Counted from the first letter of the stretch, positions 16,396 to 23,362 are shown. The stretch is DNA of 23,362 bases from Bifidobacteriaceae bacterium (GCA_031279575.1 JAITIG010000193.1:1-23362); one strand, 5' to 3'. Notes: generated by a model not told the origin, from the letters alone. A program made the numbers and translations.

Positions 16396-16752
16396 TCAGA
16401 CGCCGTCCTCGCGCCCGTCGATGCGCTTTTGGAACCTGTCGGACAAACCCGGCTTGGCCGGTTTGGCGCCCGCCCCGGGGCCGGCCAGCCCCCTCGCCTT
16501 GGGTGTGGACAAGGCGAACAGGCCCCCCGCGAACATCAGCAGGAAGCCGGCCAAAGACACCCACAGCAGCGACACGCCAACACCGAGCACCAGCACGGCC
16601 AGGCCGGCCGCCACGGCCACCAGCCCCAGGGCCACCCGGCTCCGCCTGGGAGAGGCGGCCGCCGCCAGCCGCGAGCCGAGTTCTGGGTCCTCGGAGGCGA
16701 GCTGCGCCTCCAACTGGTCCAGGACGCGCTGCTCGTACTCAGATAGTGGCAT
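16396..16752 (-). CDS. DUF3040 small membrane protein
   Basis: This is a 118-residue actinobacterial protein of unknown function. It begins MPLSEYEQRVLDQLEAQLASEDPEL, the hallmark of DUF3040, where a short soluble helix precedes the membrane part. Two hydrophobic helices follow at about residues 40-60 and 62-81, then a Pro/Ala/Lys-rich cytoplasmic tail. The ATG at 16752 has a near-perfect Shine-Dalgarno sequence (GGAGGTGAT) close upstream; the in-frame start 13 codons earlier is not needed. It lies between dinB and mraZ, a neighbourhood common in actinobacteria. It may share a transcript with dinB (70 bp gap). Function cannot be read from the sequence. Confidence 0.88.
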   Translation of the reverse strand: MPLSEYEQRVLDQLEAQLASEDPELGSRLAAAASPRRSRVALGLVAVAAGLAVLVLGVGVSLLWVSLAGFLLMFAGGLFALSTPKARGLAGPGAGAKPAKPGLSDRFQKRIDGREDGV

Positions 16753-16822
16753 GCCGATCACCTCCCCGTATTTGCAAGCTGAATCAATCATACCGACCCA
16801 GCCTGGCGGCGGCGCACCTCCC

Positions 16823-17983
16823 CTAGCGGATCAACGCGCCCGGTTCAAGCGCGCCGCCGCCAAAGCGGCGCCGCACTTGGTCGCGCACGCGGTCAAGCGC
16901 GGCCGCTTCAGTATGATCCTCCCCCAACGCCGCTTGCACCGGCGCGCCGGCCCGTCTCACCAAGTTCTCCAGGCGCACCCCGACCAACCGCGCCGCCCCC
17001 GTCCCCGGGATGGCGGCGACCAGGGCCCCGGCCGCGGCGGTGATGGCCCGGGTCGAGTCGGTGGGGGCGTCCAGGGTGCGCGAGCGGCTGGCGGTCTTGA
17101 AATCCCCGGTGCGCAGTTTGACGCCCACGGTGCGGCACATCAGGCCGGCCTCGCGCAACCGCCAGGCGGTTTTGTCCGCCAAGCGCATCACAGCCCGGCG
17201 CAGCTGCGGGCCGCCGCGCGGCAGGTCCTGCTCAAAGGTGGTCTCCGCGCTGATGGACTTATCCGCCCGGCCGGGCGCCACCGGCGCCTCGTCGCGCCCC
17301 CGGGCCATCGCCAGCAGGTGCGCCGCGGCCGCCGCGCCCAGCGCCCGGGCCACCAGGCGGTCCGGCGAGTCGGCCAGCTCGGCCACGGTTCGCACCCCGA
17401 TCCTGGCCAGCGCCGCCTGGCCGGCCGGGCCAATCCCCCACAGCGCCGCCACCGGCAGCGGGCGCAGGAAGGCCAGCGTCAGGGGGCCCGGCACCTCCAG
17501 CAGGCCGTCGGGTTTGGCCCGGCTGGAGGCGATCTTCGCGACCGACTTGGACCGCCCGATCCCCGCCGAGGCGGCCAGGCCGAATTCGGCCGCGATCGCC
17601 CGCCGGATCCCGGCCGCGATGTCCCGGGCCGGCCCCAGGCGCTTAAGCGAGCCGGTGACGTCGAGGAAGGCCTCGTCCACCGAGACCTGCTCGACTAGCG
17701 GGGTGACATCGCCCAGCAGCGCCATCACCCCGCGCGAGACCCGCCGGTAGGCCTCGGGGCGCGGTTCGACAAACACGGCCGAGGCCGCCCGCCGCCGCGC
17801 CTGCCCCACCGGCATGCCGGCCCGCACACCGAAGGCGCGGGCCTCGTAGGTGGCCGCCACCACCACCCCGCGCTCCTGGCCGCCGGCCACAATGACGGGG
17901 CGGCCGCGCAGCTCGGGGCGGGCCAACAGCTCCACCGAGGCGAAGAACGCGTCCATGTCGACGTGGATGATGGCGCGTTCCAT
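16823..17983 (-). CDS. dinB: DNA polymerase IV (Y-family translesion polymerase)
   Basis: DinB copies past damaged template bases with low fidelity. The 386-residue product starts MERAIIHVDMDAFFASVELL with catalytic D9 and the steric-gate region DAFF. It then shows ATYEARAFGVRAGMP, the second catalytic motif SVDEAFLDVTGS with D103-E104, SAGIGRSKSVAKIASSRAKPDG, the helix-hairpin-helix region LWGIGPAGQAALARIGVRTV, and a little-finger domain (RADKSISAETTFEQDL, VGVKLRTGDFKTASRSRTL). All catalytic acids are present. The conserved N-terminus fixes the ATG at 17983; no ribosome binding site is visible before it, so leaderless translation is possible. I see no LexA box of the GAACnnnnGTTC type in the short divergent gap. 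Confidence 0.95.
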   Translation of the reverse strand: MERAIIHVDMDAFFASVELLARPELRGRPVIVAGGQERGVVVAATYEARAFGVRAGMPVGQARRRAASAVFVEPRPEAYRRVSRGVMALLGDVTPLVEQVSVDEAFLDVTGSLKRLGPARDIAAGIRRAIAAEFGLAASAGIGRSKSVAKIASSRAKPDGLLEVPGPLTLAFLRPLPVAALWGIGPAGQAALARIGVRTVAELADSPDRLVARALGAAAAAHLLAMARGRDEAPVAPGRADKSISAETTFEQDLPRGGPQLRRAVMRLADKTAWRLREAGLMCRTVGVKLRTGDFKTASRSRTLDAPTDSTRAITAAAGALVAAIPGTGAARLVGVRLENLVRRAGAPVQAALGEDHTEAAALDRVRDQVRRRFGGGALEPGALIR

Positions 17984-18004
17984 GCTGCCATTATGGTGGC
18001 TGTG

Positions 18005-18778
18005 ATGCCATCGGAGCCGTTCCAGATCGACACCGGCACAGCCTTGTTTGTCCAGCGCGAGGACGGCGTGACGTTGTATATCAACGGCGTGCCCTCCTCG
18101 CAGTGGTCGATTGGCGACCCAGCCGAGCTGGAGTTCGAGTACATGCGTTGGATGCTGGCCGCCCTGCGCGCCATCTTCCCGCCGGATGAGCCGCTGCGGG
18201 CGCTGCACCTGGGCGCGGCGGCGTGCGCCCTGCCGCGCGCCATGGCCCACCTGTGGCCCCGCTCGCGGCACCTGGCGGTCGAGATCGACGCCGCCTTGGC
18301 GGCCGCGGTGCGCCGCCACCTCGACTTGCCGCGCGCCCCGGTGCTGCGCCTGCGCGTGGCCGATGCCGTCGCCGCGCTCAAGGCCCGCCCGCCGGGTTCG
18401 CACCATGTCATCATCCGCGACGCCTTCGACGCCCAGGTGCGCCCGCCGGCGGGGCTGACGGACAGCGACGGCCTGGCCGCGGCGGCGGCGGCTTTGCGCC
18501 CGGACGGGCTCTACCTGGCCAACTGCGTCGACCTGCCGCTGGCGCCCAGGGCGCGGTTGGACCTGAGGGCGCTGGCGGCGCATTTCAGCTGGGTGGGGCT
18601 GGCCACCGAGCCGCCAATCCTGCGCGGGCGCCACCGCGGCAACGTGGTGCTGCTGGCCCGCCACGAGCCGCCCGGCGAACGCGCCGAGGCCGCCCTGGAG
18701 CGCGCCCTGCGCTCGGAGGGGTTCCCCGCCGCCCTGCTGCCAGACGGGCAAGCCCGCCGCTGGGCCGGCCTCGGCTGA
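18005..18778 (+). CDS. Spermidine-synthase-like protein (Rossmann-fold, AdoMet-type)
   Basis: This 257-residue protein resembles the spermine/spermidine synthase superfamily as found in actinobacteria. It has a short N-terminal beta region (GVTLYINGVPSSQWSIGD), a helix LEFEYMRWMLAAL, the nucleotide loop LHLGAAACALPRAMAHL, the acidic EIDAALAAAVRRHLDL that would bind the ribose, and VADAVAALK followed by HHVIIRDAFDAQVRPPAGLTDSDGL. The paired aspartates of true aminopropyltransferases are not clearly kept, so the substrate may not be a polyamine. ATG 18005 has GGTGG five bases upstream; ATG 17993 is an alternative. It is transcribed divergently from dinB with 21 bp between starts and convergently with cspA. 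Confidence 0.75.
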   Translation: MPSEPFQIDTGTALFVQREDGVTLYINGVPSSQWSIGDPAELEFEYMRWMLAALRAIFPPDEPLRALHLGAAACALPRAMAHLWPRSRHLAVEIDAALAAAVRRHLDLPRAPVLRLRVADAVAALKARPPGSHHVIIRDAFDAQVRPPAGLTDSDGLAAAAAALRPDGLYLANCVDLPLAPRARLDLRALAAHFSWVGLATEPPILRGRHRGNVVLLARHEPPGERAEAALERALRSEGFPAALLPDGQARRWAGLG

Positions 18779-18870
18779 CCCGGCGGCGCCTCGGGATGCG
18801 CGCCAGGCGGTCCGGCCGGCTGGCGGCGGGTGAGCCGGGCCCCGAATTGGCTGAAAAGCTGAATCCGCTG

Positions 18871-18892
18871 GTGGAGCAAGTGTGGAGCAAGT
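18871..18892. repeat. Perfect tandem 11-bp duplication
   Basis: GTGGAGCAAGT occurs twice head to tail at 18871-18881 and 18882-18892, in the non-coding gap between the spermidine-synthase-like gene and cspA. Its role is unknown; it could be a simple replication slip. Confidence 0.9.
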
Positions 18893-18915
18893 TTTGGCGG
18901 CGCAAAACCAATACT

Positions 18916-18942
18916 GGGCGGAGCGGCAAAGGTATTCCGCCC
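18916..18942 (-). terminator. Likely cspA terminator hairpin
   Basis: GGGCGGA (18916-18922) pairs with TCCGCCC (18936-18942). Read on the minus strand, downstream of cspA, the stem is followed by AGTATTGGTTTTGCG, a short T-rich tract in GC-rich surroundings, as expected for an intrinsic terminator. It may also act for the convergent plus-strand gene. Confidence 0.5.
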
Positions 18943-18949
18943 CGCCGCC

Positions 18950-18969
18950 GGGCGTCGGCTAGGACGCCC
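18950..18969. terminator. Second hairpin between convergent genes
   Basis: GGGCGTC and GACGCCC form a perfect 7-bp stem with a six-base loop, 33 bp past the cspA stop. No T-run follows on either strand. Together with the neighbouring hairpin it probably separates convergent transcription. Confidence 0.4.
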
Positions 18970-19001
18970 AGCGGGCGGGGCGGGATGGATGGGGCCGCGC
19001 C

Positions 19002-19205
19002 CTAGAGCGGGCGCACGTTTTCGGCTTGCGGCCCCTTGGGCGAGTCCACCACGTCGAACTCGACGCGCTGGTCCTTCTCAAGGGTCTTGAAACCCTCGGT
19101 CTGGATCTGGGTGTAATGGACAAATAGGTCCCGGCCGCCGCTATCCGGCGCGATGAAGCCAAAACCCTTTTCAGGAGTGAAAAACTTCACTACTCCTGTA
19201 GCCAT
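19002..19205 (-). CDS. cspA: Cold-shock domain protein (CspA family)
   Basis: This is a 67-residue single-domain cold-shock protein that binds single-stranded RNA and DNA and melts RNA structure. The RNA-binding motifs are visible: [15 protein letters not shown] (RNP1-like, residues 7-21) and [10 protein letters not shown] (RNP2-like, 26-35), then [32 protein letters not shown]1 reads KGFGFI and RNP2 LFVHY, with the aromatic residues intact. The ATG at 19205 has AAGGAA about ten bases upstream. A leader of about 146 bp separates it from the PAC2 gene on the same strand and contains a hairpin. It may be constitutive or cold-induced; the sequence does not settle this. Confidence 0.96.
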   Translation of the reverse strand: MATGVVKFFTPEKGFGFIAPDSGGRDLFVHYTQIQTEGFKTLEKDQRVEFDVVDSPKGPQAENVRPL

Positions 19206-19237
19206 GTGAATGCTGTTCCTTCCGGGGACTTAGGACC

Positions 19238-19252
19238 GGCCGGTTGCCGGCC
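19238..19252 (-). other. Hairpin in the cspA leader
   Basis: GGCCGG and CCGGCC form a 6-bp GC stem with a three-base loop, 33 bases upstream of the cspA start. It could end the PAC2 transcript or act as a structured 5' leader of cspA. The rest of 19206-19351 shows no clear promoter. Confidence 0.35.
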
Positions 19253-19351
19253 CTGAGAGTACTGCCGATCCTTGAGCCCAGGGGATCCGAAGGATGGGCG
19301 CCCGTTAGGTCTCGCGAAACTGCTGCAGGCAAGAGTCTGGCACGAAGAACC

Positions 19352-20278
19352 TCATCCGGTAAAGGCAGGGCCGTCCGCCTCGCCGTCCTGGCCGGCCAGG
19401 AAGCGCTCAAACTCGGCCGCGATCTCATCGCCGGTGGGCAGCGCCTCGGCCAGCAACTCGCCGCCTGGCGCGCGCTGCGCCCGCTCGTCGTGCGCCTGCT
19501 CCATCTTGGCGATGGCCTGGGCCAGCTCCGGCTGCTCGGCCACCTGCTGGTCGAGTTGGCGGCGCTGGACCTCGGCCGCCTCCTCGATGCCGGCCAAGCC
19601 GAAGTCCAAGGCGGTGGCGCAGCCGATGGCGCGCATCAGCTTGACAGTGCCGATGGGGGAAGGCATTTGCGCCAGGTAGTGCGGCACCTGGACGGAGAAG
19701 GTCTGGGCGTCGCGGCCCACCTCGCGCAGCTTCAACTCGACCAGCGCCATGGCGCTGCCGGGCAGTTGGATGCGGGCGGCGGCCGAGCCGCCGAAGCGCG
19801 CCACCAACTCGCCGGCCTGCTCCGGCCCGCTCACCTTCCAGTCGCGGGTGTGGGGGGCGGAGGCCGGAATGCCGTGCATGCCGACCGCCAGGCGGACATC
19901 GAAGGTCTCCACCACCTCGATGACGGCCTCGGCGAAGGCCTCCCAGCGGATGTCCGGCTCGGGGCCGTACATGAGCAGGAAAGGCGCCCCGGCGGCGTCG
20001 CGCACCAGGTCGATGGCCAGGGCCGGCTGGTGGTAGTCGGTCCAGCCGTCGGCCGCGAACGTCATCGGCGGGCGGCGCGAGCGGTAGTCGAGCAACTCGT
20101 CGGTGTTGAAGGTGACCAGGCGCTCCGTCAGCGGCCGCCCGGCCAGGTCGCCGATGGCCAGGCCGGCCGCGAAGCCGGCGTCGACGAAGCCCTCGAAGGC
20201 GTAGAGCATGACGGGCTGGGCGCCCGAGGCGTCGAGGGCCTGGGCCGCGGCCCGGTTCACGGTGTAAAGCTTGTCCAT
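19352..20278 (-). CDS. PAC2-family protein
   Basis: This 308-residue protein belongs to the PAC2 (proteasome assembly chaperone 2-like) family, which is widespread in actinobacteria. Its bacterial function is not settled. Family features seen are MLYAFEGFVDAGFAAGLAIGDL (near 24-45), TFNTDELLDYRSRRPPMTF (56-74), LLMYGPEPDIRWEAFAEAVIE, the glycine-containing VGMHGIPASAPHTR, and SVQVPHYLAQMPSPIGTVKLM. A C-terminal charged, helical region rich in Glu and Gln (VQRRQLDQQVAEQPELAQAI) looks coiled-coil-like. The ATG at 20278 has AGGGGGA nearby upstream. It is divergent from the HelD gene with a 95-bp gap and lies upstream of cspA on the same strand. Confidence 0.9.
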   Translation of the reverse strand: MDKLYTVNRAAAQALDASGAQPVMLYAFEGFVDAGFAAGLAIGDLAGRPLTERLVTFNTDELLDYRSRRPPMTFAADGWTDYHQPALAIDLVRDAAGAPFLLMYGPEPDIRWEAFAEAVIEVVETFDVRLAVGMHGIPASAPHTRDWKVSGPEQAGELVARFGGSAAARIQLPGSAMALVELKLREVGRDAQTFSVQVPHYLAQMPSPIGTVKLMRAIGCATALDFGLAGIEEAAEVQRRQLDQQVAEQPELAQAIAKMEQAHDERAQRAPGGELLAEALPTGDEIAAEFERFLAGQDGEADGPAFTG

Positions 20279-20373
20279 AGGTTTCCCCCTGGTTTGGTGA
20301 TAGCGCTAAGACTTGAACGCGCCCGGCCAGGCCGGTATTCCCGCACGGGGACCACCTTGGAAGAGTACAATAG
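20279..20373. promoter_or_regulatory. Divergent promoter region between PAC2 and helD
   Basis: The 95-bp gap must hold promoters for both genes. For helD, TTGAAC (20313-20318) and TATTCC (20336-20341) are spaced 17 bp and are a weak candidate; TACAAT (20366-20371) is a better -10 but lies two bases before the first ATG. An 8-bp palindrome TAGCGCTA sits at 20301-20308. I see no rifamycin-associated element of the kind found before some helR genes. Confidence 0.4.
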
Positions 20374-22686
20374 ATGGCCGAGTTGCCACAGGGAGGACCG
20401 CCCCTTTTGAGCCCAAAGCCGTCGCCGATCGCCACCGAGCAGACCCACCTGGACCGCCTCTACCAGCGCCTCGACCAGTTGCGCCGGGAGGCGCGCGAGC
20501 GCTTGGCGCAGGTCCGCGCCTCCCGGGCGGGCGGCTCGCCCCAGAACCGCTCCGAGCGGGACGCCTTCGCCGCGCTGCACTCCGACCGCCTGGCGCAGCT
20601 CGAGTCGGTCGAGGACCGGCTCGTCTTCGGCGCTTTGACGATGGACGATGCCGAGCGGCGGCACATCGGCCGGATCGGTTTGCAGGACCAAGACTTGCGC
20701 CCCATCCTGACGGACTGGCGGGCGCCGGCGGCGGAGCCGTTCTACCAGGCCACGCCCGCCCGGCGGCTGGGGGTGGCGACCCGGCGGCACATCACCGCGG
20801 CGGGGCGGCGGGTCACCGCCGTCGAAGACGAGCTGCTCGATGTCGAGGCCGCCGCCGGCCCTGGGGCGGCCGATACGTTGGAGTTGGCCGGCGAGGGCGC
20901 GCTGATGGCGGCGCTGGCGGCGGGGCGGACCGGCCGGATGAACGACATCGTGGCGACCATCCAGGCCGAGCAGGACCGCATAATCCGCTGCGACATGGCC
21001 CGGCCGCTGGTGGTCCAGGGCGGGCCGGGCACCGGCAAGACGGCCGTGGCGCTGCACCGGGCGGCCTACCTGCTGTACACCCACCGCGAGCGCCTGGCCG
21101 CGGCGGGGGTGCTGATTGTGGGCCCCAGCCCGATCTTCCTGCGCTACATCGACCGGGTGCTGCCCTCCTTGGGCGAGACCGGCGTGGTGACAGCCACGAT
21201 GGCGTCCCTGCTGCCCGGCCTGGTCGCCTCCGGCTTGGAGGCGCCCGAGGTGGCGGCCATCAAAGGGCGGGCGGTGATGGCCCGGGTGGTGGCCCGGGCG
21301 GTCGAGGAGCGCCAGCGGCTGCCCCGGCGCGACATCGCGCTGCCGGTGTTGGGGCGCGATCTGGCGCTGCGGCGCCGCGACGTGGTGGCGGCCAGGGCGG
21401 CGGCCCGCGCCACCGGCAAACCCTACAACCAGGCCCGCAACGTGTTTGCGCGCGACCTGCTGGACCGGCTGGCCGAGCAGTACGCCGCCCAGGCGGCCGG
21501 CGGCGAGGCCGGCGGCGGGGACGGGCCGGGGGGCGGCGGGCGGCTGGGCCCGGCCGACCTCGACGAGGTGCGCCAGGACCTGCGCTCGGCCCGGGACGTG
21601 CGGGTGGCGATCAACCTGTGCTGGATGCCGCTGACGCCCGGCCGGCTGCTGGAGGATCTGTACGCCCAGCCGCACCTGTTGGAGCACTGCGCCCCGGAGT
21701 TGGCGCCGGGCCAGCGGGCGGCCCTGGCCCGGCCCAAGGGCTCGGCTTGGACGCCGGCCGACGTGCCGCTGCTGGACGAGGCGGCCGAGCTGCTGGGCGA
21801 GGACGACGCCGCGGCCGAGGCCGAGCGCCGCCACGCCGCGCTGCGCCGCCGCCAGGAGGTGGAGTACGCCCAAAGCGTGATCGCGGGCGGGGCCGGCGGC
21901 GGCCTGGTCTCCGCCGAGCAGCTGGCGGACCGGTTCTCGGCCGGCCCGCAGACGGGCACGCTGGCCGAGCGGGCGGGCGCCGACCGCGCCTGGGCCTACG
22001 GGCACATTGTGGTCGACGAGGCCCAGGAGCTGACCGCGATGGACTGGCGGGCCTTGCTGCGGCGCTGCCCCACCCGCTCGCTGACGATTGTCGGCGACGC
22101 CGGCCAAACCCGCGCCCCAGGCGCCTCGGGCAACTGGGAGGCGGCCTTGGACCCGGTGTTCGGCCAGGGCGCTTGGCGGTTGGAGGAGCTCACGGTGAAC
22201 TACCGCACGCCGGGCGCGGTGGTACGCGCGGCCCAGGCCATGGCGCGGGCGGCGGGCTTGCCGGTGGGCAGCGACACCGCCGCGCGCGAGGTCCGCGGGG
22301 CCCTGGCCGAGCGCTCGGCGGCGGATCCGGTGGCGGCCGCCTTGGAGTTGGCGGCCGAGCGGCTGCCGCGCGGCGAGACCGGGCGGCTGGCGCTGGTGGC
22401 GGCCGGGGGGGACCTGGCCGCGGCCCAGGCCGCCATCGCGGCGGGGCCGCTGGCGGACAAGGTGGCCCGGCCGGGCGAGAACCCGTTGGACTTCCCGCTG
22501 TCCATCTTGGACGCGGGCCAGACCAAGGGCCTGGAGTTCGACGAGGTCATCATCGTCGAGCCGGAGGCCATCCGGGCCGCCCACGGCCGCGCCAGCGCGC
22601 ACGCCCGCCGGGCCGGGGCGGCCGATCTCTACGTCGCCATGACCCGCCCCACCCGCCGCCTCTTCCTCCTGCGCCGCTCCGGCTGA
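20374..22686 (+). CDS. helD: HelD-family RNA polymerase-recycling ATPase (UvrD-like)
   Basis: HelD-type proteins are superfamily 1 ATPases that bind RNA polymerase and release it from stalled complexes; some actinobacterial relatives also protect against rifamycins. The 770-residue product has an N-terminal helical, coiled-coil-like arm (about 20-50) and the family block HIGRIGLQDQDLRPILTDWRAPAAEPFY (split over 97-124). Then come Walker A GGPGTGKT (216-223), a Gly-rich insert near 375-390, Walker B VVDEAQELTAMDW (about 545-557), TIVGDAGQTRAP, LTVNYRTPGAVV, GLEFDEVIIVEP and the final LYVAMTRPTRRLFLL with the arginine finger region. The ATG at 20374 has a weak GGAAGAG site; TTG at 20407 behind GGGAGG is an alternative start. 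HelD versus HelR cannot be separated firmly; no downstream partner is evident. Confidence 0.88.
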   Translation: MAELPQGGPPLLSPKPSPIATEQTHLDRLYQRLDQLRREARERLAQVRASRAGGSPQNRSERDAFAALHSDRLAQLESVEDRLVFGALTMDDAERRHIGRIGLQDQDLRPILTDWRAPAAEPFYQATPARRLGVATRRHITAAGRRVTAVEDELLDVEAAAGPGAADTLELAGEGALMAALAAGRTGRMNDIVATIQAEQDRIIRCDMARPLVVQGGPGTGKTAVALHRAAYLLYTHRERLAAAGVLIVGPSPIFLRYIDRVLPSLGETGVVTATMASLLPGLVASGLEAPEVAAIKGRAVMARVVARAVEERQRLPRRDIALPVLGRDLALRRRDVVAARAAARATGKPYNQARNVFARDLLDRLAEQYAAQAAGGEAGGGDGPGGGGRLGPADLDEVRQDLRSARDVRVAINLCWMPLTPGRLLEDLYAQPHLLEHCAPELAPGQRAALARPKGSAWTPADVPLLDEAAELLGEDDAAAEAERRHAALRRRQEVEYAQSVIAGGAGGGLVSAEQLADRFSAGPQTGTLAERAGADRAWAYGHIVVDEAQELTAMDWRALLRRCPTRSLTIVGDAGQTRAPGASGNWEAALDPVFGQGAWRLEELTVNYRTPGAVVRAAQAMARAAGLPVGSDTAAREVRGALAERSAADPVAAALELAAERLPRGETGRLALVAAGGDLAAAQAAIAAGPLADKVARPGENPLDFPLSILDAGQTKGLEFDEVIIVEPEAIRAAHGRASAHARRAGAADLYVAMTRPTRRLFLLRRSG

Positions 22687-22762
22687 CCCCGGTCCTCGGG
22701 GGCGGGGCGGGGCGGGCATCGCCATGGGCATCGAGCGCGCCGCCAGCCCCCGGTCCTCGGGG
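22687..22762 (+). terminator. Duplicated hairpin and G-tract region after helD
   Basis: The 15-mer CCCCGGTCCTCGGGG occurs at 22687-22701, directly after the helD stop, and again at 22748-22762. Each folds into a 5-bp stem with a GTCCT loop. The second copy is extended by flanking CCAG and CTGG into a stronger stem. Between them lies a run of four G-tracts. No T-run follows. This probably marks the end of the helD transcript. Confidence 0.5.
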
Positions 22763-22778
22763 CTGGGAGAGGTGTGGT

Positions 22779-22794
22779 AAAGTGATATCACTTT
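22779..22794. promoter_or_regulatory. Perfect 16-bp palindrome, probable operator of the SPFH gene
   Basis: AAAGTGATATCACTTT is a perfect palindrome in an AT-rich patch within GC-rich sequence, 22 bp before the SPFH start codon. TGCTATACG just downstream (-10-like TATACG at 22797-22802 with an upstream TG) would place the palindrome in the spacer of the promoter, where a bound repressor would block transcription. Confidence 0.6.
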
Positions 22795-22816
22795 GCTATA
22801 CGAAAGGGGACTTGGC

Positions 22817-23362
22817 ATGGCAACTGAGCAGACGGCATCGGGCAACGGAAAAACGGCAACGCGAGTAGAACTGGCTGAGCGGGCGGCGCGGACCCTGCCC
22901 GGGTGGCTGGGGGTGCTGGTGGTGCTGGGGCTGACGGCGGCCGCCGTCGCAGCCTTCGTCGCGGCCGAGGGAGAACCGTACGAGATCTGCCTGGCCGACG
23001 AAGGCTGCTGGTCGGCGGACCCGGACCCGGCCAACCCAGCCGTCATCGCGGCCGGGGTGGTGGCCCTGCTGGTGGCGGCGGCGCTGTGCACAGGCTGGAC
23101 CGTGGTGGTGCCGGGGACCACCAAGGTGCTGCTGTTCTTCGGGCGCTACGTCGGCACCGTCCGCCAGCCGGGGTTCTACCAAGCCATGCCGCTGACCCTG
23201 CATTCCAAGCTGTCGGTCCGGGTGCGCAACTTCGAGACCGGCGAGCTCAAGGTCAACGACGCGGACGGCAACCCGGTCAACATCGCGGCGATTGTGGTCT
23301 GGCGCGTGGCGGACACCGCCAAAGCCAGCTTCGCAGTCGACAAATACACCAAGTTTGTCGAG
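22817..23362 (+). CDS. SPFH/band-7 domain membrane protein, partial (C-terminus beyond right edge)
   Basis: The first 182 codons of an SPFH (stomatin/prohibitin/flotillin) protein are present and the frame is open to the window edge. Two hydrophobic helices are seen near residues 29-49 and 75-95. They enclose a short loop with an acidic stretch and two cysteines (C58 and C64, in EICLADEGCW) that could form a disulfide if outside the cell. The SPFH domain then starts: VVVPGTTKVLLFFGRYVGTV, QPGFYQAMPLT, LSVRVRNFETGELKVNDADG and NIAAIVVWRVADTAKASFAV. ATG 22817 has AAAGGGGA at good spacing upstream. Proteins of this group scaffold membrane microdomains. A perfect palindrome upstream suggests specific repression. 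The next gene, often a small regulator, is outside the window. Confidence 0.88.
   Translation, partial: MATEQTASGNGKTATRVELAERAARTLPGWLGVLVVLGLTAAAVAAFVAAEGEPYEICLADEGCWSADPDPANPAVIAAGVVALLVAAALCTGWTVVVPGTTKVLLFFGRYVGTVRQPGFYQAMPLTLHSKLSVRVRNFETGELKVNDADGNPVNIAAIVVWRVADTAKASFAVDKYTKFVE

Noticed and set aside
17941..18010. Possible LexA/SOS box for dinB
   Set aside because: No GAACnnnnGTTC-like sequence is seen around the divergent start codons.
20279..20373. Possible rifamycin-associated element before the HelD-type gene
   Set aside because: I found no long inverted repeat of the expected GGGGCTTGC type in the gap; only an 8-bp palindrome is present.
20257..23124. Long open frame on the minus strand opposite helD
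   Set aside because: It spans the helD gene, the intergenic hairpins and the SPFH start, has no domain character, and conflicts with intact Walker motifs on the plus strand.

Overview
The window is very GC-rich, uses GTG and TTG as well as ATG starts, and carries an actinobacterial form of the division and cell wall (dcw) cluster. A DUF3040 membrane protein and a Y-family polymerase lie just upstream of mraZ, and PAC2 and HelD-type genes lie nearby. This points to a high-GC Actinomycetota chromosome. I cannot place the genus. MurE has a DNPR motif, so meso-diaminopimelate in the peptidoglycan is the expectation.

Layout, left to right. (1) 1-1348, minus strand: the 5' part of an energy-coupling factor (ECF) transporter operon. 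It holds a Trep_Strep/MptD-type substrate-binding membrane protein and an EcfT subunit that runs off the left edge. EcfT has an unusual Pro-Ala-Ala repeat of about 69 residues before its conserved domain. (2) 1349-1651: a non-coding leader with a sequence matching the DtxR/IdeR iron box at 16 of 19 positions, two hairpins and the probable end of the dcw transcript. (3) 1652-16123, minus strand: mraZ, rsmH, ftsL, ftsI, murE, murF, mraY, murD, ftsW, murG, murC, ftsQ in transcription order. Nearly every junction is a 1-10 bp overlap (ATGA, GTGA or TGATG), so this is one translationally coupled operon. It runs from 16S rRNA methylation, through the cytoplasmic Mur ligases and lipid I/II synthesis, to the septal divisome proteins. 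ftsZ does not follow ftsQ. (4) 16396-17983, minus: a DUF3040 protein and DNA polymerase IV. (5) 18005-18778, plus: a spermidine-synthase-like protein, divergent from dinB with only 21 bp between start codons. (6) 19002-20278, minus: a cold-shock protein and a PAC2-family protein. (7) 20374-22686, plus: a HelD-type RNA polymerase-recycling ATPase. (8) 22817 to the right edge, plus: an SPFH/band-7 membrane protein behind a perfect 16-bp palindrome.

Most of the window is conserved housekeeping. The parts most worth following are the putative iron-regulated ECF transporter with its repeat-bearing EcfT, the nested minisatellite in the cytoplasmic tail of FtsI, the short-loop G-quadruplex motif and duplicated hairpin after helD, and the palindromic operator before the SPFH gene. 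I saw no tRNA, rRNA, insertion sequence, prophage or CRISPR array, and I found no clearly new multigene system.
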